Shown here in pieces: positions 16,391 through 30,647 of a stretch of DNA of 64,000 nt; within the stretch, counting starts at the first letter, position 1; every line of letters starts with the position of its first letter. Below the pieces are notes generated by a model that was not told the origin of the DNA, ran no database searches, and saw nothing but the letters and a program-made list of their open reading frames with translations. Source of the DNA: Kushneria sinocarnis (lineage in GTDB: Bacteria > Pseudomonadota > Gammaproteobacteria > Pseudomonadales > Halomonadaceae). The translations under genes and the position numbers were made by a program. Where the stretch lies: positions 20,360 through 84,359 of the forward strand of contig NZ_RBIN01000011.1 in NCBI RefSeq assembly GCF_003633775.1, in the 5' to 3' direction.

Positions 16391-18316
16391 ATGGGACGCA
16401 TTATCGGTATCGACCTGGGAACGACCAACTCCTGCGTGGCCGTTCTCGATGGTGACAAGACGCGGGTCATCGAAAACGCAGAAGGTGCACGCACGACGCC
16501 TTCCATCGTTGGTTATACCGATGATGGCGAGACGCTGGTGGGTCAGGCTGCCAAGCGTCAGGCCGTCACCAACCCGTCCAACACGCTGTATGCCATCAAG
16601 CGCCTGATCGGCCGCAAGTTCAACGACGACGTGGTCCAGAAGGACATCAAGATGGTGCCCTTCAAGATCGTCGAGGCCGACAACGGCGATGCCTGGGTAC
16701 AGGTCAACGACCAGAAGATGGCGCCGCCGCAGGTCAGCGCCGAAGTGCTCAAGAAGATGAAGAAGACCGCCGAGGACTATCTCGGCGAGGAAGTCACCGA
16801 AGCGGTCATCACCGTGCCGGCCTACTTCAACGACTCGCAGCGCCAGGCTACCAAGGATGCCGGTCGCATCGCCGGGCTCGAGGTCAAGCGTATCATCAAC
16901 GAGCCGACGGCGGCCGCACTGGCCTATGGCATGGATCGCAGCGGCGGTGATCGCACCATCGCGGTCTATGACCTGGGCGGCGGTACCTTCGATATCTCGA
17001 TCATCGAAGTTGCCGATGTCGATGGCGAGAAGCAGTTCGAAGTGCTGGCCACCAACGGCGATACCTTCCTGGGCGGCGAGGACTTCGACCTCAAGCTGAT
17101 CGACTATCTCGTTCAGCAGTTCCAGAACGATTCGGGTATCGACCTTTCCGGTGACTCGCTGGCCATGCAGCGTCTCAAGGAAGCTGCCGAAAAGGCCAAG
17201 ATCGAGCTGTCGGCCGCGCAGCAGACCGAGGTCAACCTGCCCTATATCACGGCCGATCAGAACGGTCCCAAGCACATGGCCGTCAAGGTCACGCGGGCCA
17301 AGCTGGAATCGCTGGTCGAGGATCTGGTGCAGCGTTCGCTGGAGCCCTGCAAGACCGCCATGGAAGATGCCGGCCTGTCCAGCAGCGAGATCCAGGACGT
17401 GATCCTGGTCGGCGGTCAGACCCGCATGCCGCTGGTGCAGAAGAAGGTCGCCGAATTCTTCGGCAAGGATGCCCGCAAGGACGTCAATCCGGACGAGGCC
17501 GTGGCGGTCGGTGCCGCGCTGCAGGGCGGCGTGCTCGGCGGCGACGTCAAGGACGTGCTGCTGCTTGACGTGACCCCGCTGACGCTGGGTATCGAGACGC
17601 TGGGTGGCGTGATGACGCCGCTGATCGAGAAGAACACCACGATCCCGACCAAGAAGACCCAGACCTTCTCGACTGCCGAGGACAACCAGACGGCCGTGAC
17701 CATTCACGTGCTGCAGGGTGAGCGCAAGCAGTCCGGGCAGAACAAGTCGCTGGGTCGCTTCGATCTCTCCGACATTCCGCCGGCGCCGCGCGGCGTGCCG
17801 CAGATCGAGGTGGCGTTCGATCTCGATGCCAACGGTATCCTCAACGTCTCCGCCAAGGACAAGGCGACCGGCAAGGAGCAGTCGATCGAGATCAAGGCTT
17901 CCGGCGGTCTGACCGAGGAAGATATCGATCAGATGGTCAAGGATGCCGAAGCGCATGAGGCCGAGGACAAGAAGTTCGAGGAACTTGTGCAGCTGCGCAA
18001 CCAAGCCGACGGCATGATTCACGCAGCGCGCAAGACGCTTGATGAAGCCGGCGACAAGGCCAGCGATGAAGAGCGTCAGCAGATCGAGACTGCCATCAGC
18101 GAGCTCGAGGAAGCGAACAAGGGTGATGATCAGGAGCACATCCAGTCGAAGCTCGATGCCCTGACCGAGGCTTCCGGTAACCTGGCCCAGAAGATGTACG
18201 CCGAGCAGGGTGAAGACCAGAGCGGCGGACAGGCTCAGGGCAGCACCGGCAATTCCGATGATGATGTGGTCGACGCGGACTATGAAGAAGTCAACGACGA
18301 CCAGAAGAAGCAGTAA
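16391..18316 (+). CDS. dnaK: Hsp70 chaperone DnaK
   Basis: ATP-dependent chaperone, 641 residues. The nucleotide-binding domain shows [13 protein letters not shown] at residue 6, [16 protein letters not shown] near 145, the [11 protein letters not shown] phosphate loop near 195 and GGQTRMP near 340. The interdomain linker [12 protein letters not shown] is near 390, then the substrate-binding beta domain and helical lid, and it ends with an acidic tail containing [10 protein letters not shown], typical of bacterial DnaK. It works with GrpE upstream and DnaJ downstream. A terminator-like hairpin follows before dnaJ. Confidence 0.98.
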   Translation: MGRIIGIDLGTTNSCVAVLDGDKTRVIENAEGARTTPSIVGYTDDGETLVGQAAKRQAVTNPSNTLYAIKRLIGRKFNDDVVQKDIKMVPFKIVEADNGDAWVQVNDQKMAPPQVSAEVLKKMKKTAEDYLGEEVTEAVITVPAYFNDSQRQATKDAGRIAGLEVKRIINEPTAAALAYGMDRSGGDRTIAVYDLGGGTFDISIIEVADVDGEKQFEVLATNGDTFLGGEDFDLKLIDYLVQQFQNDSGIDLSGDSLAMQRLKEAAEKAKIELSAAQQTEVNLPYITADQNGPKHMAVKVTRAKLESLVEDLVQRSLEPCKTAMEDAGLSSSEIQDVILVGGQTRMPLVQKKVAEFFGKDARKDVNPDEAVAVGAALQGGVLGGDVKDVLLLDVTPLTLGIETLGGVMTPLIEKNTTIPTKKTQTFSTAEDNQTAVTIHVLQGERKQSGQNKSLGRFDLSDIPPAPRGVPQIEVAFDLDANGILNVSAKDKATGKEQSIEIKASGGLTEEDIDQMVKDAEAHEAEDKKFEELVQLRNQADGMIHAARKTLDEAGDKASDEERQQIETAISELEEANKGDDQEHIQSKLDALTEASGNLAQKMYAEQGEDQSGGQAQGSTGNSDDDVVDADYEEVNDDQKKQ

Positions 18317-18339
18317 GGCAGGCACCTGTCTGAGGCGCG

Positions 18340-18369
18340 ACGCGGGAGCCCTGCTCCCGCGTTGTTTTT
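18340..18369 (+). terminator. Terminator-like hairpin between dnaK and dnaJ
   Basis: Perfect 10-base arms ACGCGGGAGC / GCTCCCGCGT with a CCT loop, followed by TGTTTTT. Either a partial terminator that lowers dnaJ expression relative to dnaK, or the dnaK terminator with a separate weak dnaJ promoter. Confidence 0.75.
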
Positions 18370-18402
18370 GCGGGTGTGTGACTTCGGAGGGCGCAGTGAT
18401 TC

Positions 18403-19545
18403 ATGGCCAAACGTGACTATTACGAGATACTCGGCGTCGACCGCAACGCCGATGCCAGAGAGATCAAGAAGGCGTATCGACGCCTGGCACAGAAATACCA
18501 TCCTGACCGCAACCCCGATGATGACAATGCGGCAGAGAACTTCCGCGAAGTTTCCGACGCCTATGAAGTCCTGAGCGACGACGAGAAGCGTGCAGCCTAC
18601 GATCAGTTCGGCCATGCCGGCGTCGACGGCCAGGGCGGTGGCGGCGGCGGCGGTTTCGGCGGTGCCGGAGCCGGCGGTTTCAGCGACATCTTCGGCGACG
18701 TGTTCGGCGACATCTTCGGCGGTGGTGGCCGACGCAACCCCAATGCACCGCAGCGCGGCGCCGATCTGCGCTACAACCTCGAGGTCGATCTCGAGGATGC
18801 CGTGGCCGGTACCACGGTCGATATCCGCGTGCCGCGGCTGGTCGAGTGTGAGCGCTGCAGCGGTGATGGCGCCGAGCCGGGGACCAACAAGAAGGGCTGT
18901 CCGACCTGTCACGGCATGGGCCAGGTGCGCATGCAGCAGGGCTTCTTCGCGGTGCAGCAGACCTGTCCGACCTGCCATGGCCGGGGCGAGGTGGTCGAAA
19001 GTCCGTGTCGCAAGTGCCATGGCGAAGGTCGGGTGCAGGAGACGCGCACCCTGTCGGTGAAGATTCCCGCCGGTGTCGACACCGGTGATCGCATTCGTCT
19101 CAACAGCGAGGGCGAGGCCGGGGTCAACGGTGGTCCGGCAGGCGATCTCTATGTTCAGGTGGCGATCAAGAGCCACCCGATCTTCGAGCGGGATGGGCGC
19201 GACCTGCACTGTGAGGTGCCGATCAGCTTCGTGGATGCCACCCTAGGCGGTGAGCTGGAAGTGCCGACCCTCGAGGGACGCGTCAAGCTCAGGATTCCCG
19301 CCGAGACGCAGACCGGCAAGCTGTTCCGGCTGCGCGGCAAGGGCGTCAAGCCGGTACGCGGTGGTTCGCCCGGTGACCTGATCTGCAAGGTCGTGCTGGA
19401 GACCCCGGTCAATCTGACCGAAGAGCAGCAGCAGCTGCTGCGCCAGTTCCAGGAGAGCCTGGATGGCACCGGCACCAAGCACTCGCCGCGCAAGAGCAGC
19501 TGGTTCGACGGTGTGAAGAAGTTCTTCGAGGACATGCGTTCCTGA
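18403..19545 (+). CDS. dnaJ: Co-chaperone DnaJ
   Basis: Delivers substrates to DnaK and stimulates its ATPase. The 380 residues follow the type I layout: J domain with HPD at 33-35, a glycine/phenylalanine-rich linker (about 75-110) with a long Gly run, four CXXCXGXG zinc repeats ([32 protein letters not shown]) and two C-terminal substrate domains. The last 20 residues ([19 protein letters not shown]) are typical of gammaproteobacterial DnaJ. A strong terminator follows the gene. Confidence 0.98.
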   Translation: MAKRDYYEILGVDRNADAREIKKAYRRLAQKYHPDRNPDDDNAAENFREVSDAYEVLSDDEKRAAYDQFGHAGVDGQGGGGGGGFGGAGAGGFSDIFGDVFGDIFGGGGRRNPNAPQRGADLRYNLEVDLEDAVAGTTVDIRVPRLVECERCSGDGAEPGTNKKGCPTCHGMGQVRMQQGFFAVQQTCPTCHGRGEVVESPCRKCHGEGRVQETRTLSVKIPAGVDTGDRIRLNSEGEAGVNGGPAGDLYVQVAIKSHPIFERDGRDLHCEVPISFVDATLGGELEVPTLEGRVKLRIPAETQTGKLFRLRGKGVKPVRGGSPGDLICKVVLETPVNLTEEQQQLLRQFQESLDGTGTKHSPRKSSWFDGVKKFFEDMRS

Positions 19546-19571
19546 TCGCCTGATCGGGATACAGCCGATCC

Positions 19572-19604
19572 GGCCCCATCCGTTGCTTCGGATGGGGCCT
19601 TTCA
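19572..19604 (+). terminator. Intrinsic terminator after dnaJ
   Basis: GGCCCCATCCG and CGGATGGGGCC pair around TTGCTT, followed by TTTC. Confidence 0.85.
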
Positions 19605-19721
19605 TCGTCGGCCGACGGGCCATTCGCGGTTTCGCAGCAGCGGGGCGCTGAACTACGCTGTTATCGAAAGTCCTGATCGGTGCAGCCGATCCGTACCACA
19701 CCCTTCAGCAGGAGTTCTCTC

Positions 19722-20129
19722 ATGTCGGTCATGTATCAGACCTCGGTCGCGGTCTCCGGTGGTGGACGCAACGGTCATGCACGCAGCGATGACGGCATCC
19801 TCGATGTCGACCTGGCCATGCCGGGCAGTGGCGAATCGGCCACCAATCCCGAACAGCTCTTTGCCGCCGGCTATGCGGCCTGCTTCGCCAGCGCCGCCAA
19901 GGCGCTGGCGAAGCAGCAGGGGCATGAGCTCGAGGATATTCCGGTGACCGCCGAGGTGGCACTGCACTCGGAGAATCACGACTACTCGCTGGGCGTGAAG
20001 CTGATCGCCGAAGTGGCGCTGCCGCAGGCGGACGCCGAGGCGCTGATTCGGCAGGCCCACGAAATGTGCCCGTATTCGAAGGCCACCCGCGGCAATCTCG
20101 AGGTCGAACTCGAGGTCCGGGGGCAGTAA
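19722..20129 (+). CDS. ohr: Organic hydroperoxide resistance protein (Ohr/OsmC family)
   Basis: Thiol peroxidase that reduces organic hydroperoxides. In this 135-residue protein the two redox cysteines are Cys54 (GYAACFASA) and Cys116 (AHEMCPYSKATRGN), the arrangement of true Ohr rather than OsmC. The conserved TNPEQLFAAGYAACF motif precedes the first. ATG 19722 follows CAGGAG; the open frame starts 14 codons earlier without support. It is a single gene between the dnaJ terminator and the RlpA-like gene; no OhrR regulator gene is adjacent. Confidence 0.92.
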   Translation: MSVMYQTSVAVSGGGRNGHARSDDGILDVDLAMPGSGESATNPEQLFAAGYAACFASAAKALAKQQGHELEDIPVTAEVALHSENHDYSLGVKLIAEVALPQADAEALIRQAHEMCPYSKATRGNLEVELEVRGQ

Positions 20130-20219
20130 TCGGCTGATGCCCGCCGGCCGATGCGCTCTGCCGGCGGGCGCCTTTTCCCTTTACCCTGCCAGACGGCACC
20201 CCTGTCATCATGAGTTCGA

Positions 20220-20618
20220 ATGGCCCCTGATCGGATTCTCCGTCATCTGTCGTTCACCGTGGCACTGGCGAGTGCCCTGGTGCTCTCCGGCTGTGCCGGC
20301 CCCTCGGTCGATTCGGCCGCGGGTAGCGTACAGCGAGGCGAAGCCTCCTATTATGCCAGCCGCTACGTCGGCCGGCAGACCGCCAGCGGCGAGCGTCTGA
20401 GTGCGCAGCAACTGACGGCGGCTCATCGCAGTCTGCCCTTCGGCACCCGGGTGCGGGTGATCAATCTCGACAATGATCGGCAGGTGACCGTGCGTATCAA
20501 TGATCGCGGGCCCTTTACTGCGGGCCGGATCATCGACCTCTCCCCGCTGGCGGCACGGCGGCTGCACATGCTGCAGTCGGGCACGGCGCCGGTACGCCTC
20601 GAGGTGCTGGCGCGGTAG
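20220..20618 (+). CDS. RlpA-like septal-ring lipoprotein (double-psi beta-barrel)
   Basis: A 132-residue lipoprotein: signal peptide and lipobox LSGC (Cys25), then a DPBB domain with GEASYYASRYVGRQTASGERL-type start, AHRSLPFGTRVRVINL and the hallmark NDRGPF. RlpA proteins are lytic transglycosylases or glycan-binding septal factors. This one lacks a SPOR domain and is much shorter than E. coli RlpA, so it may be a minimal relative; catalytic activity is uncertain. It is convergent with the phytase-like gene, only 3 bases apart. Confidence 0.85.
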   Translation: MAPDRILRHLSFTVALASALVLSGCAGPSVDSAAGSVQRGEASYYASRYVGRQTASGERLSAQQLTAAHRSLPFGTRVRVINLDNDRQVTVRINDRGPFTAGRIIDLSPLAARRLHMLQSGTAPVRLEVLAR

Positions 20619-20621
20619 GGC

Positions 20622-22483
<1,862 letters not shown>

Positions 22484-22530
22484 CTCTATCCGAAGGGCTA
22501 CCGCTGCTATCCGTTTCAGGGTGAATCGTC

Positions 22531-23097
22531 ATGACCGATCTACCCGCCTGTCTCGTGACCGACCGTCTGACATTGCTGCCGATCAGCGTCGATGATGCCG
22601 AGGCACTGCACGCTGCCCTGTTTGAGTCCATGACAGTACTGATGCCGTGGCTGGCATGGGCGAGCCCCGAATCGACACTGCAGGAGCGGCGTGATTTCTG
22701 CAGGCAGGCTGAGTGCGCGCTGCACGATAGAACGGGAGTCACGTACGCACTGTGGCTTGCAGGAGATCAGGTGCCCAACAGACTGGCGGGCGTCATGGAC
22801 GTGCAGGATATCGACTGGCAGGTACCGGCAGGCACGCTGGGTTACTGGTGTCATAGGGCTTTTCAGGGGCAGTGGTTGATCACCGAGGCGCTGCAGGCGT
22901 TGAGTCACGCATTACTGGTCGAATATGGTTTCCAGCGACTGGCGCTGACCTGTGATGAACGCAACCTTGCCAGCTGCCGAGTCGCCGAGCGGTCCGGTTA
23001 TCGTCTGGAAGGTATCCGGCGTCATGACTGCCGCGATCATTTTGGAGAGCTGCGCAATACCTGCTGTTATGCGCGCCTGAGAGGGGATGAAGGATGA
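22531..23097 (+). CDS. GNAT acetyltransferase, RimJ/RimL type
   Basis: Predicted N-acetyltransferase of 188 residues. It starts with LVTDRLTLLPISVDDAEALH, typical of RimJ/RimL proteins that acetylate ribosomal protein N-termini or small molecules, and contains LGYWCHRAFQGQWLITEAL (acetyl-CoA loop, slightly divergent QGQWLI) and VEYGFQRLALTCDERNLASC near residue 135. It is cysteine-rich at the C-terminus. Placed between dapB and the MBL gene on the same strand; acceptor unknown. Confidence 0.85.
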   Translation: MTDLPACLVTDRLTLLPISVDDAEALHAALFESMTVLMPWLAWASPESTLQERRDFCRQAECALHDRTGVTYALWLAGDQVPNRLAGVMDVQDIDWQVPAGTLGYWCHRAFQGQWLITEALQALSHALLVEYGFQRLALTCDERNLASCRVAERSGYRLEGIRRHDCRDHFGELRNTCCYARLRGDEG

Positions 23098-23104
23098 AAG
23101 GGGC

Positions 23105-24199
23105 ATGAGCCGTCTGGTGTGCGGGTGGCCACCGCTCTGGTGGCTGTCGCTGAAGGGGCTGGCGGGACGCTATCGTTACCGGGGGCCGGTCAGCGATCAC
23201 TTCGACGGTGAGCGCTTTCACAATGTACCGCCCCTGCCCCCCAGGGCGCCGGGCGCCTTTCGCCAGTGGCGCGAGGAGCGCCGCCAGCGTCCGGCCTGGC
23301 AGTGGCGTGATCTCGCAGTCGGGCCGACGCCGCCGGCGCGGTCGGCACCGGATGAACTTCGGGTGACCCTGGTCAATCATGCCACCTTCCTGATCCAGTC
23401 GGGCGGTCTCAACGTACTGACCGATCCGGTCTGGTCGAAACGGGTCAGTCCGCTCAGCTTCGCCGGGCCGGCCCGCTTTCATCCGCCGGGGCTGACGCTC
23501 GAGCAGCTGCCGCCGCTGGATGTCATCTTCGTCAGTCACAGCCACTACGATCACTGCGATCTTCGGTCGCTGCGCCAGCTCGCGCACCGTCACCCGCAGA
23601 CGCTGCTGGTCACGGGGCTGGGCAACGAGACACTGATGCGTGAGCTCGGCTTTGTTAATGTCGTGGCGCTGGACTGGTGGCAGACGCACACCCTGGCCGG
23701 CAGTGCCCGGCTGACATTCACCCCGGCGCAGCACTGGAGTGCCCGGACCCGGCATGATGCCCGGCGTACCCTGTGGGGCGGCCTGTGGCTGGAAACGAGG
23801 GGGGCCGGGGCGCTCTATTTTGCCGGCGACAGCGGCTTCAGCGCGCCCCTGTTCACCAATCTGGCCGAGCGGCTGGGCACGCCCCGCTGTGCGCTGCTGC
23901 CGATTGGCGCCTTCCGCCCCGAATGGTTCATGGCGCCGGTCCACATGGGGCCGCGGGAAGCGGTTGAAGTACACCGCCTGCTGGGCTGCGAGGTCAGTAT
24001 TGCCTGTCACTTCGGCTGCTTCGCGCTGGCCGACGAGGGTCAGGAGGAAGCTCAGCAGACGCTGGCGGAGGCGCGCGCGAAGGCCGGCATGGCGGCGGCC
24101 GCGTTTCGGGTGCCCTGTCCGGGGCAACCGATTGTGGTCGAGCCGCCAGCGGTAATCGGGGCCGGGCACGATGGCGTGAGCGATCGGAATCGGGTATGA
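23105..24199 (+). CDS. Metallo-beta-lactamase fold hydrolase (NAPE-PLD/RomA-like)
   Basis: A 364-residue MBL-fold protein. The N-terminus describes the substrate-side region (YRGPVSDHFDGERFHNV), followed by VNHATFLIQSGGLNVLTDPVWS and the zinc ligands HSHYDHCD near residue 145, GDSGFSAPL near 245 and ACHFGCFAL near 305. These match the NAPE-hydrolysing phospholipase D / RomA subgroup, which acts on N-acyl-phosphatidylethanolamine in animals; the bacterial substrate is unclear. AAGGGG precedes ATG 23105; it is 7 bases after the GNAT stop, so the pair is likely co-transcribed. Confidence 0.85.
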   Translation: MSRLVCGWPPLWWLSLKGLAGRYRYRGPVSDHFDGERFHNVPPLPPRAPGAFRQWREERRQRPAWQWRDLAVGPTPPARSAPDELRVTLVNHATFLIQSGGLNVLTDPVWSKRVSPLSFAGPARFHPPGLTLEQLPPLDVIFVSHSHYDHCDLRSLRQLAHRHPQTLLVTGLGNETLMRELGFVNVVALDWWQTHTLAGSARLTFTPAQHWSARTRHDARRTLWGGLWLETRGAGALYFAGDSGFSAPLFTNLAERLGTPRCALLPIGAFRPEWFMAPVHMGPREAVEVHRLLGCEVSIACHFGCFALADEGQEEAQQTLAEARAKAGMAAAAFRVPCPGQPIVVEPPAVIGAGHDGVSDRNRV

Positions 24200-24284
24200 T
24201 CGGCCCAATTTGGCCGGGTAAAACCCGAGGCCCTGTCAGACTGCAAGCGGGAGGAGATTCTTCGGGATTTCTTCCCGCTTTTTT
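24195..24284 (+). promoter_or_regulatory. Possible carA leader with intrinsic terminator (attenuator candidate)
   Basis: A TATGAT -10-like box (24195-24200) overlaps the end of the MBL gene. It is followed by a GGCCCAATTTGGCC dyad (24202-24215), a GGCC-GGG/CCC-GAGGCC hairpin, and then a stem AAGCGGGA / TCCCGCTT ending in TTTTTT (24245-24284). That is 150 bases before carA. It may be simply the MBL terminator, or a transcription attenuator of carAB. Confidence 0.45.
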
Positions 24285-24431
24285 GCAACCTGACATCGCC
24301 CGGGAGGCATTCGACGGCCGTTTCGGTTTGCTCTTTCACGCCCGGTAGCGCTCACGGCGAAGGGTCACCCGGTGGGTGCCCCGTGTGCCTGAGGCCGCCG
24401 GCGATCAACTTGCCCCGGGGAGGATGTTGCG

Positions 24432-25586
24432 TTGATCAAACCTGCGATACTGGCGCTCGAGGATGGCAGCGTATTTCACGGTCAGGCCATCGGCACCGAT
24501 GGCCTGACCAGTGGCGAGGTGGTATTCAATACTGCCATGACCGGCTATCAGGAAATTCTCACCGACCCCTCCTACTCCCGTCAGATCGTCACCCTGACCT
24601 ATCCGCATATCGGCAATACCGGCATCAATGACGAGGATCTCGAGTCCACGCGCATTCAGGCGGCCGGACTGGTCATTCGCGATCTGCCCCGGCTGGTCAG
24701 CAACTTTCGCAGCGTGCGCTCGCTGGATGAGTACCTGCGGGCCCAGCGCGTGGTCGGTATCGCCGACATCGACACCCGCCGGCTGACCCGGCTGTTGCGT
24801 GACAAGGGGGCCCAGAACGGTGCCATCCTCGCCGGCGCCGAGGCCGAGGGTGACGATGCCGAGGCACGAGCGCTGGCGGCAGCCAGGGATTTCCCCGGGC
24901 TCAAGGGCATGGATCTGGCCGACCAGGCCAGCGTGACCGATATGGCCGACTGGCATGTCGGGGAGTGGACCCTGGGGGCCGGACACGCCGATCTGGCCGG
25001 GCGCGAGCAGCCCTGGCACGTGGTGGCCTATGACTATGGTACCAAGCACAACATCTTTCGCATGCTGACCAGCCGGGGCTGCCGGCTCACCATCGTGCCG
25101 GCCCGCACGCCGGCCAGCCGGGTGCTGGAGCTGCAGCCCGATGGGGTGTTTCTGGCCAACGGGCCGGGCGATCCGGAACCCTGCGACTATGCCATCGAGG
25201 CGATCCGCACGATTCTCGAGACCGGCACCCCGGTGTTCGGCATCTGCCTGGGGCATCAGCTGCTGGCGCTGGCTTCCGGAGCTCGCACGGTGAAGATGAA
25301 GCAGGGCCACCACGGCGCCAACCATCCGGTGCTCGATCTGGAGACCGGCCATGTGCTGATTACCAGTCAGAACCATGGTTTCGCTGCCGACGAGGCCACG
25401 CTGCCGGCCAACGTGCGGGCGACCCACCGCTCGCTGTTCGATGGCACCCTGCAGGGGATCGAGCGCACCGACTGCCCGGCCTTCAGCTTCCAGGGGCATC
25501 CCGAGGCCAGCCCCGGCCCGCATGACATGGCACTGCTGTTCGACCGCTTCGTGTCGATGATGGCAACCCGCCGTCAGGCCGCATGA
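24432..25586 (+). CDS. carA: Carbamoyl phosphate synthase small subunit
   Basis: Glutaminase subunit that feeds ammonia to CarB for arginine and pyrimidine synthesis. The 384 residues begin at a TTG codon (24432) 9 bases after GGGGAGG; the protein starts [16 protein letters not shown]. The C-terminal class I glutamine amidotransferase shows [12 protein letters not shown] (nucleophilic Cys near residue 275) and the catalytic HPEASPGP. A likely regulated leader lies upstream. carB follows after 78 bases. Confidence 0.97.
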   Translation: MIKPAILALEDGSVFHGQAIGTDGLTSGEVVFNTAMTGYQEILTDPSYSRQIVTLTYPHIGNTGINDEDLESTRIQAAGLVIRDLPRLVSNFRSVRSLDEYLRAQRVVGIADIDTRRLTRLLRDKGAQNGAILAGAEAEGDDAEARALAAARDFPGLKGMDLADQASVTDMADWHVGEWTLGAGHADLAGREQPWHVVAYDYGTKHNIFRMLTSRGCRLTIVPARTPASRVLELQPDGVFLANGPGDPEPCDYAIEAIRTILETGTPVFGICLGHQLLALASGARTVKMKQGHHGANHPVLDLETGHVLITSQNHGFAADEATLPANVRATHRSLFDGTLQGIERTDCPAFSFQGHPEASPGPHDMALLFDRFVSMMATRRQAA

Positions 25587-25664
25587 GCGTCGCCCCCGGT
25601 CGCTGCCGGCCGGGGCAGATGTGCTGCCACCCCGTTTTCGAACTTCCAACGCTGCGATACCGTC

Positions 25665-28894
<3,230 letters not shown>

Positions 28895-28898
<4 letters not shown>

Positions 28899-29371
28899 AC
28901 AAGGTCCCGATGACCGTCTATGGCGAACAGGCGCTCAGGGAAGAGCTCAATCGGCTCAAGAGCGAGGATCGGCCGCAGGTAATTGCGGCCATTGCGGAGG
29001 CGCGTGAACACGGTGATCTCAAGGAGAATGCCGAGTATCACGCGGCGCGCGAGCAGCAGGGCTTCATCGAGGGGCGCATTCAGGAGATCGAGTCCAAGCT
29101 CGCCTCGGCCCAGGTGATCGATGTGACCAAAATCGACAAGAACGGCAAGGTGATCTTCGGCACTACCGTGACGCTGATGAACCTGGATACCGATGAGGAG
29201 GTCCGCTATCGGATCGTCGGCGAGGACGAGGCCGATATCAAGGGCGGCAAGATCTCGGTGACCTCGCCCATCGCCCGTGCGCTGATCGGCAAGGAGGAGG
29301 GTGACGTGGTCAGTGTCTCCACCCCCGGCGGCGAGGTCGAGTACGAAATCAGCCTGGTCGAGCACCTCTGA
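28895..29371 (+). CDS. greA: Transcription elongation factor GreA
   Basis: Rescues backtracked RNA polymerase by inducing transcript cleavage. The 158-residue protein has the N-terminal antiparallel coiled coil (residues about 10-75, containing the acidic tip [17 protein letters not shown]) and the C-terminal FKBP-like domain ([31 protein letters not shown]). ATG 28895 overlaps the carB stop. A long perfect inverted repeat follows the gene. Confidence 0.96.
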
Positions 29372-29377
29372 GCATGA

Positions 29378-29410
29378 CCATTGCCCGGACGCGGGATGTC
29401 CGGGCAATGG
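29378..29410. terminator. Perfect 13-base inverted repeat after greA
   Basis: CCATTGCCCGGAC and its exact complement flank a seven-base loop, between the convergent greA and yhbY genes. There is no immediate T-run on the plus strand (CCGTCATTGTTT follows), so termination efficiency is uncertain. Confidence 0.6.
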
Positions 29411-29469
29411 CCGTCATTGTTTCGCTGCATTGGTCAGCAGCGGATCACCCCTCCAGACTCGCCCGCGGG

Positions 29470-29781
29470 TCACTGCGAATGGCGTGCCACATTGGACAGC
29501 CGGGGATTGGCCCGCGGATTGTGGCGATAGAGCAGGGCGGTCTTGCCCAGCGTCTGGACGATTTCCGAGCGGGTCTGCTCGGCCAGTGCGTCGATGGCCG
29601 CAGCCCGTTCCCCGCGACCCTCCACGGCCAGGCTGAGCTTGACCAGCTCGTGATCGCTCAGGGCGCGCTCCAGTTCATTGATGACTCCCGCGGAAAGACC
29701 GTTGCCGGCAATCCGCACGATCGGATGCAGATGATGGCCGATACTGCGAAGGCTTTTTCTTTGTGCCGCTGACAGGCTCAT
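29470..29781 (-). CDS. yhbY: YhbY-type CRM-domain RNA-binding protein
   Basis: A 103-residue CRS1-YhbY (CRM) domain protein associated with pre-50S ribosomal particles. The sequence RKSLRSIGHHLHPIVRIAGNGLSAGVINELERALSDHELVKLSL shows the KH-like fold with the GxxG-like GNGL loop. It is divergent from rlmE-ftsH, the usual arrangement, with 116 bases between starts. The last ten residues are variable. Confidence 0.93.
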   Translation of the reverse strand: MSLSAAQRKSLRSIGHHLHPIVRIAGNGLSAGVINELERALSDHELVKLSLAVEGRGERAAAIDALAEQTRSEIVQTLGKTALLYRHNPRANPRLSNVARHSQ

Positions 29782-29897
29782 GATATGTTGCAGACTCGAT
29801 ATCGCTGGATGTTAACCCTCCAGTTTACTTCAGTTCATGCCCTGCCCGCCAATCCGGTGACGGGTGCGTCCGACCCCGACTCCCGACAGGTGTTCTC

Positions 29898-30551
29898 GTG
29901 ACTCGCTCGACAACCCGCAAAGGCCGCTCTTCCGGCTCCGGTCGCCAGCGCAACAGCTGGATGAAGGAGCACTTCAGTGATGCTCACGTTCAGCGCAGCT
30001 GGGCTGACGGCTATCGCTCCCGGGCCAGCTACAAGCTGCTTGCGATCGACCAGCACGATCAGCTGCTCAAGCCCGGCATGACCGTGGTGGATCTGGGTGC
30101 GGCACCGGGAGGCTGGAGTCAGGTGCTGGCCGAGCGCATCGGCGATCAGGGCATGGTCGTGGCCTCGGACATCCTGGAGATGGATCCGGTCCCCGGCGTT
30201 ACCTTTCTTAAGGGTGACTTTACCGAGGAGGCGGTGCTGGGGGATATGCTGGCAGCACTGGACGGTCGCGCAGTGGATCTGATCGTCTCCGACATGGCGC
30301 CCAACATGAGCGGTCAGGCCGCCATCGATCAGCCCGGTGCCATGCATCTGGTGGAGCTGGCGCTCGATCTGGCCGAACGGATTCTGCGCCCGGGCGGAGA
30401 TTTTCTGGCCAAGGTCTTTCAGGGGGAGGGGTTCGACGACTACCTTGGAGACATGCGCCGGCGCTTCGATCGGGTGATGACACGCAAGCCTGAAGCCTCC
30501 CGCGCCCGTTCACGGGAAGTCTACCTGCTGGGCCGGGGATTCAGGGGATGA
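29898..30551 (+). CDS. rlmE: 23S rRNA 2'-O-ribose methyltransferase RlmE
   Basis: Methylates U2552 in the 23S rRNA A loop using S-adenosylmethionine. The 217 residues include the [17 protein letters not shown] segment, the SAM site [12 protein letters not shown] near residue 62 and the catalytic K-D-K-E residues, seen in [13 protein letters not shown] and [14 protein letters not shown] 29898 is the start. The first 20 residues are a basic, disordered tail. A sigma-32-like promoter for ftsH lies just downstream. Confidence 0.96.
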   Translation: MTRSTTRKGRSSGSGRQRNSWMKEHFSDAHVQRSWADGYRSRASYKLLAIDQHDQLLKPGMTVVDLGAAPGGWSQVLAERIGDQGMVVASDILEMDPVPGVTFLKGDFTEEAVLGDMLAALDGRAVDLIVSDMAPNMSGQAAIDQPGAMHLVELALDLAERILRPGGDFLAKVFQGEGFDDYLGDMRRRFDRVMTRKPEASRARSREVYLLGRGFRG

Positions 30552-30566
30552 ACGAACGAGCATTGA

Positions 30567-30593
30567 CTTGCTTTTGCCGGGGCCTGCCCCCAT
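30567..30593 (+). promoter_or_regulatory. Candidate sigma-32 promoter of ftsH
   Basis: CTTGCTT (30567-30573), 14 bases, then CCCCAT (30588-30593). The -10 half is a perfect RpoH match, the -35 half has CTTG. FtsH is a known heat-shock protein in E. coli. Confidence 0.6.
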
Positions 30594-30647
30594 GCAGGGC
30601 TTATGCGGCCTGTACGGCAGGCAGATTCACGCAGTGAGGGTACTCCC

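Noticed and set aside
15860..18325. An 821-residue frame antisense to dnaK, and similar long frames opposite infB, pnp, carA and carB
   Set aside because: High-GC genes with biased third positions create open antisense frames; they are His/Leu/Asp-rich, lack domains, and mirror strongly conserved genes.
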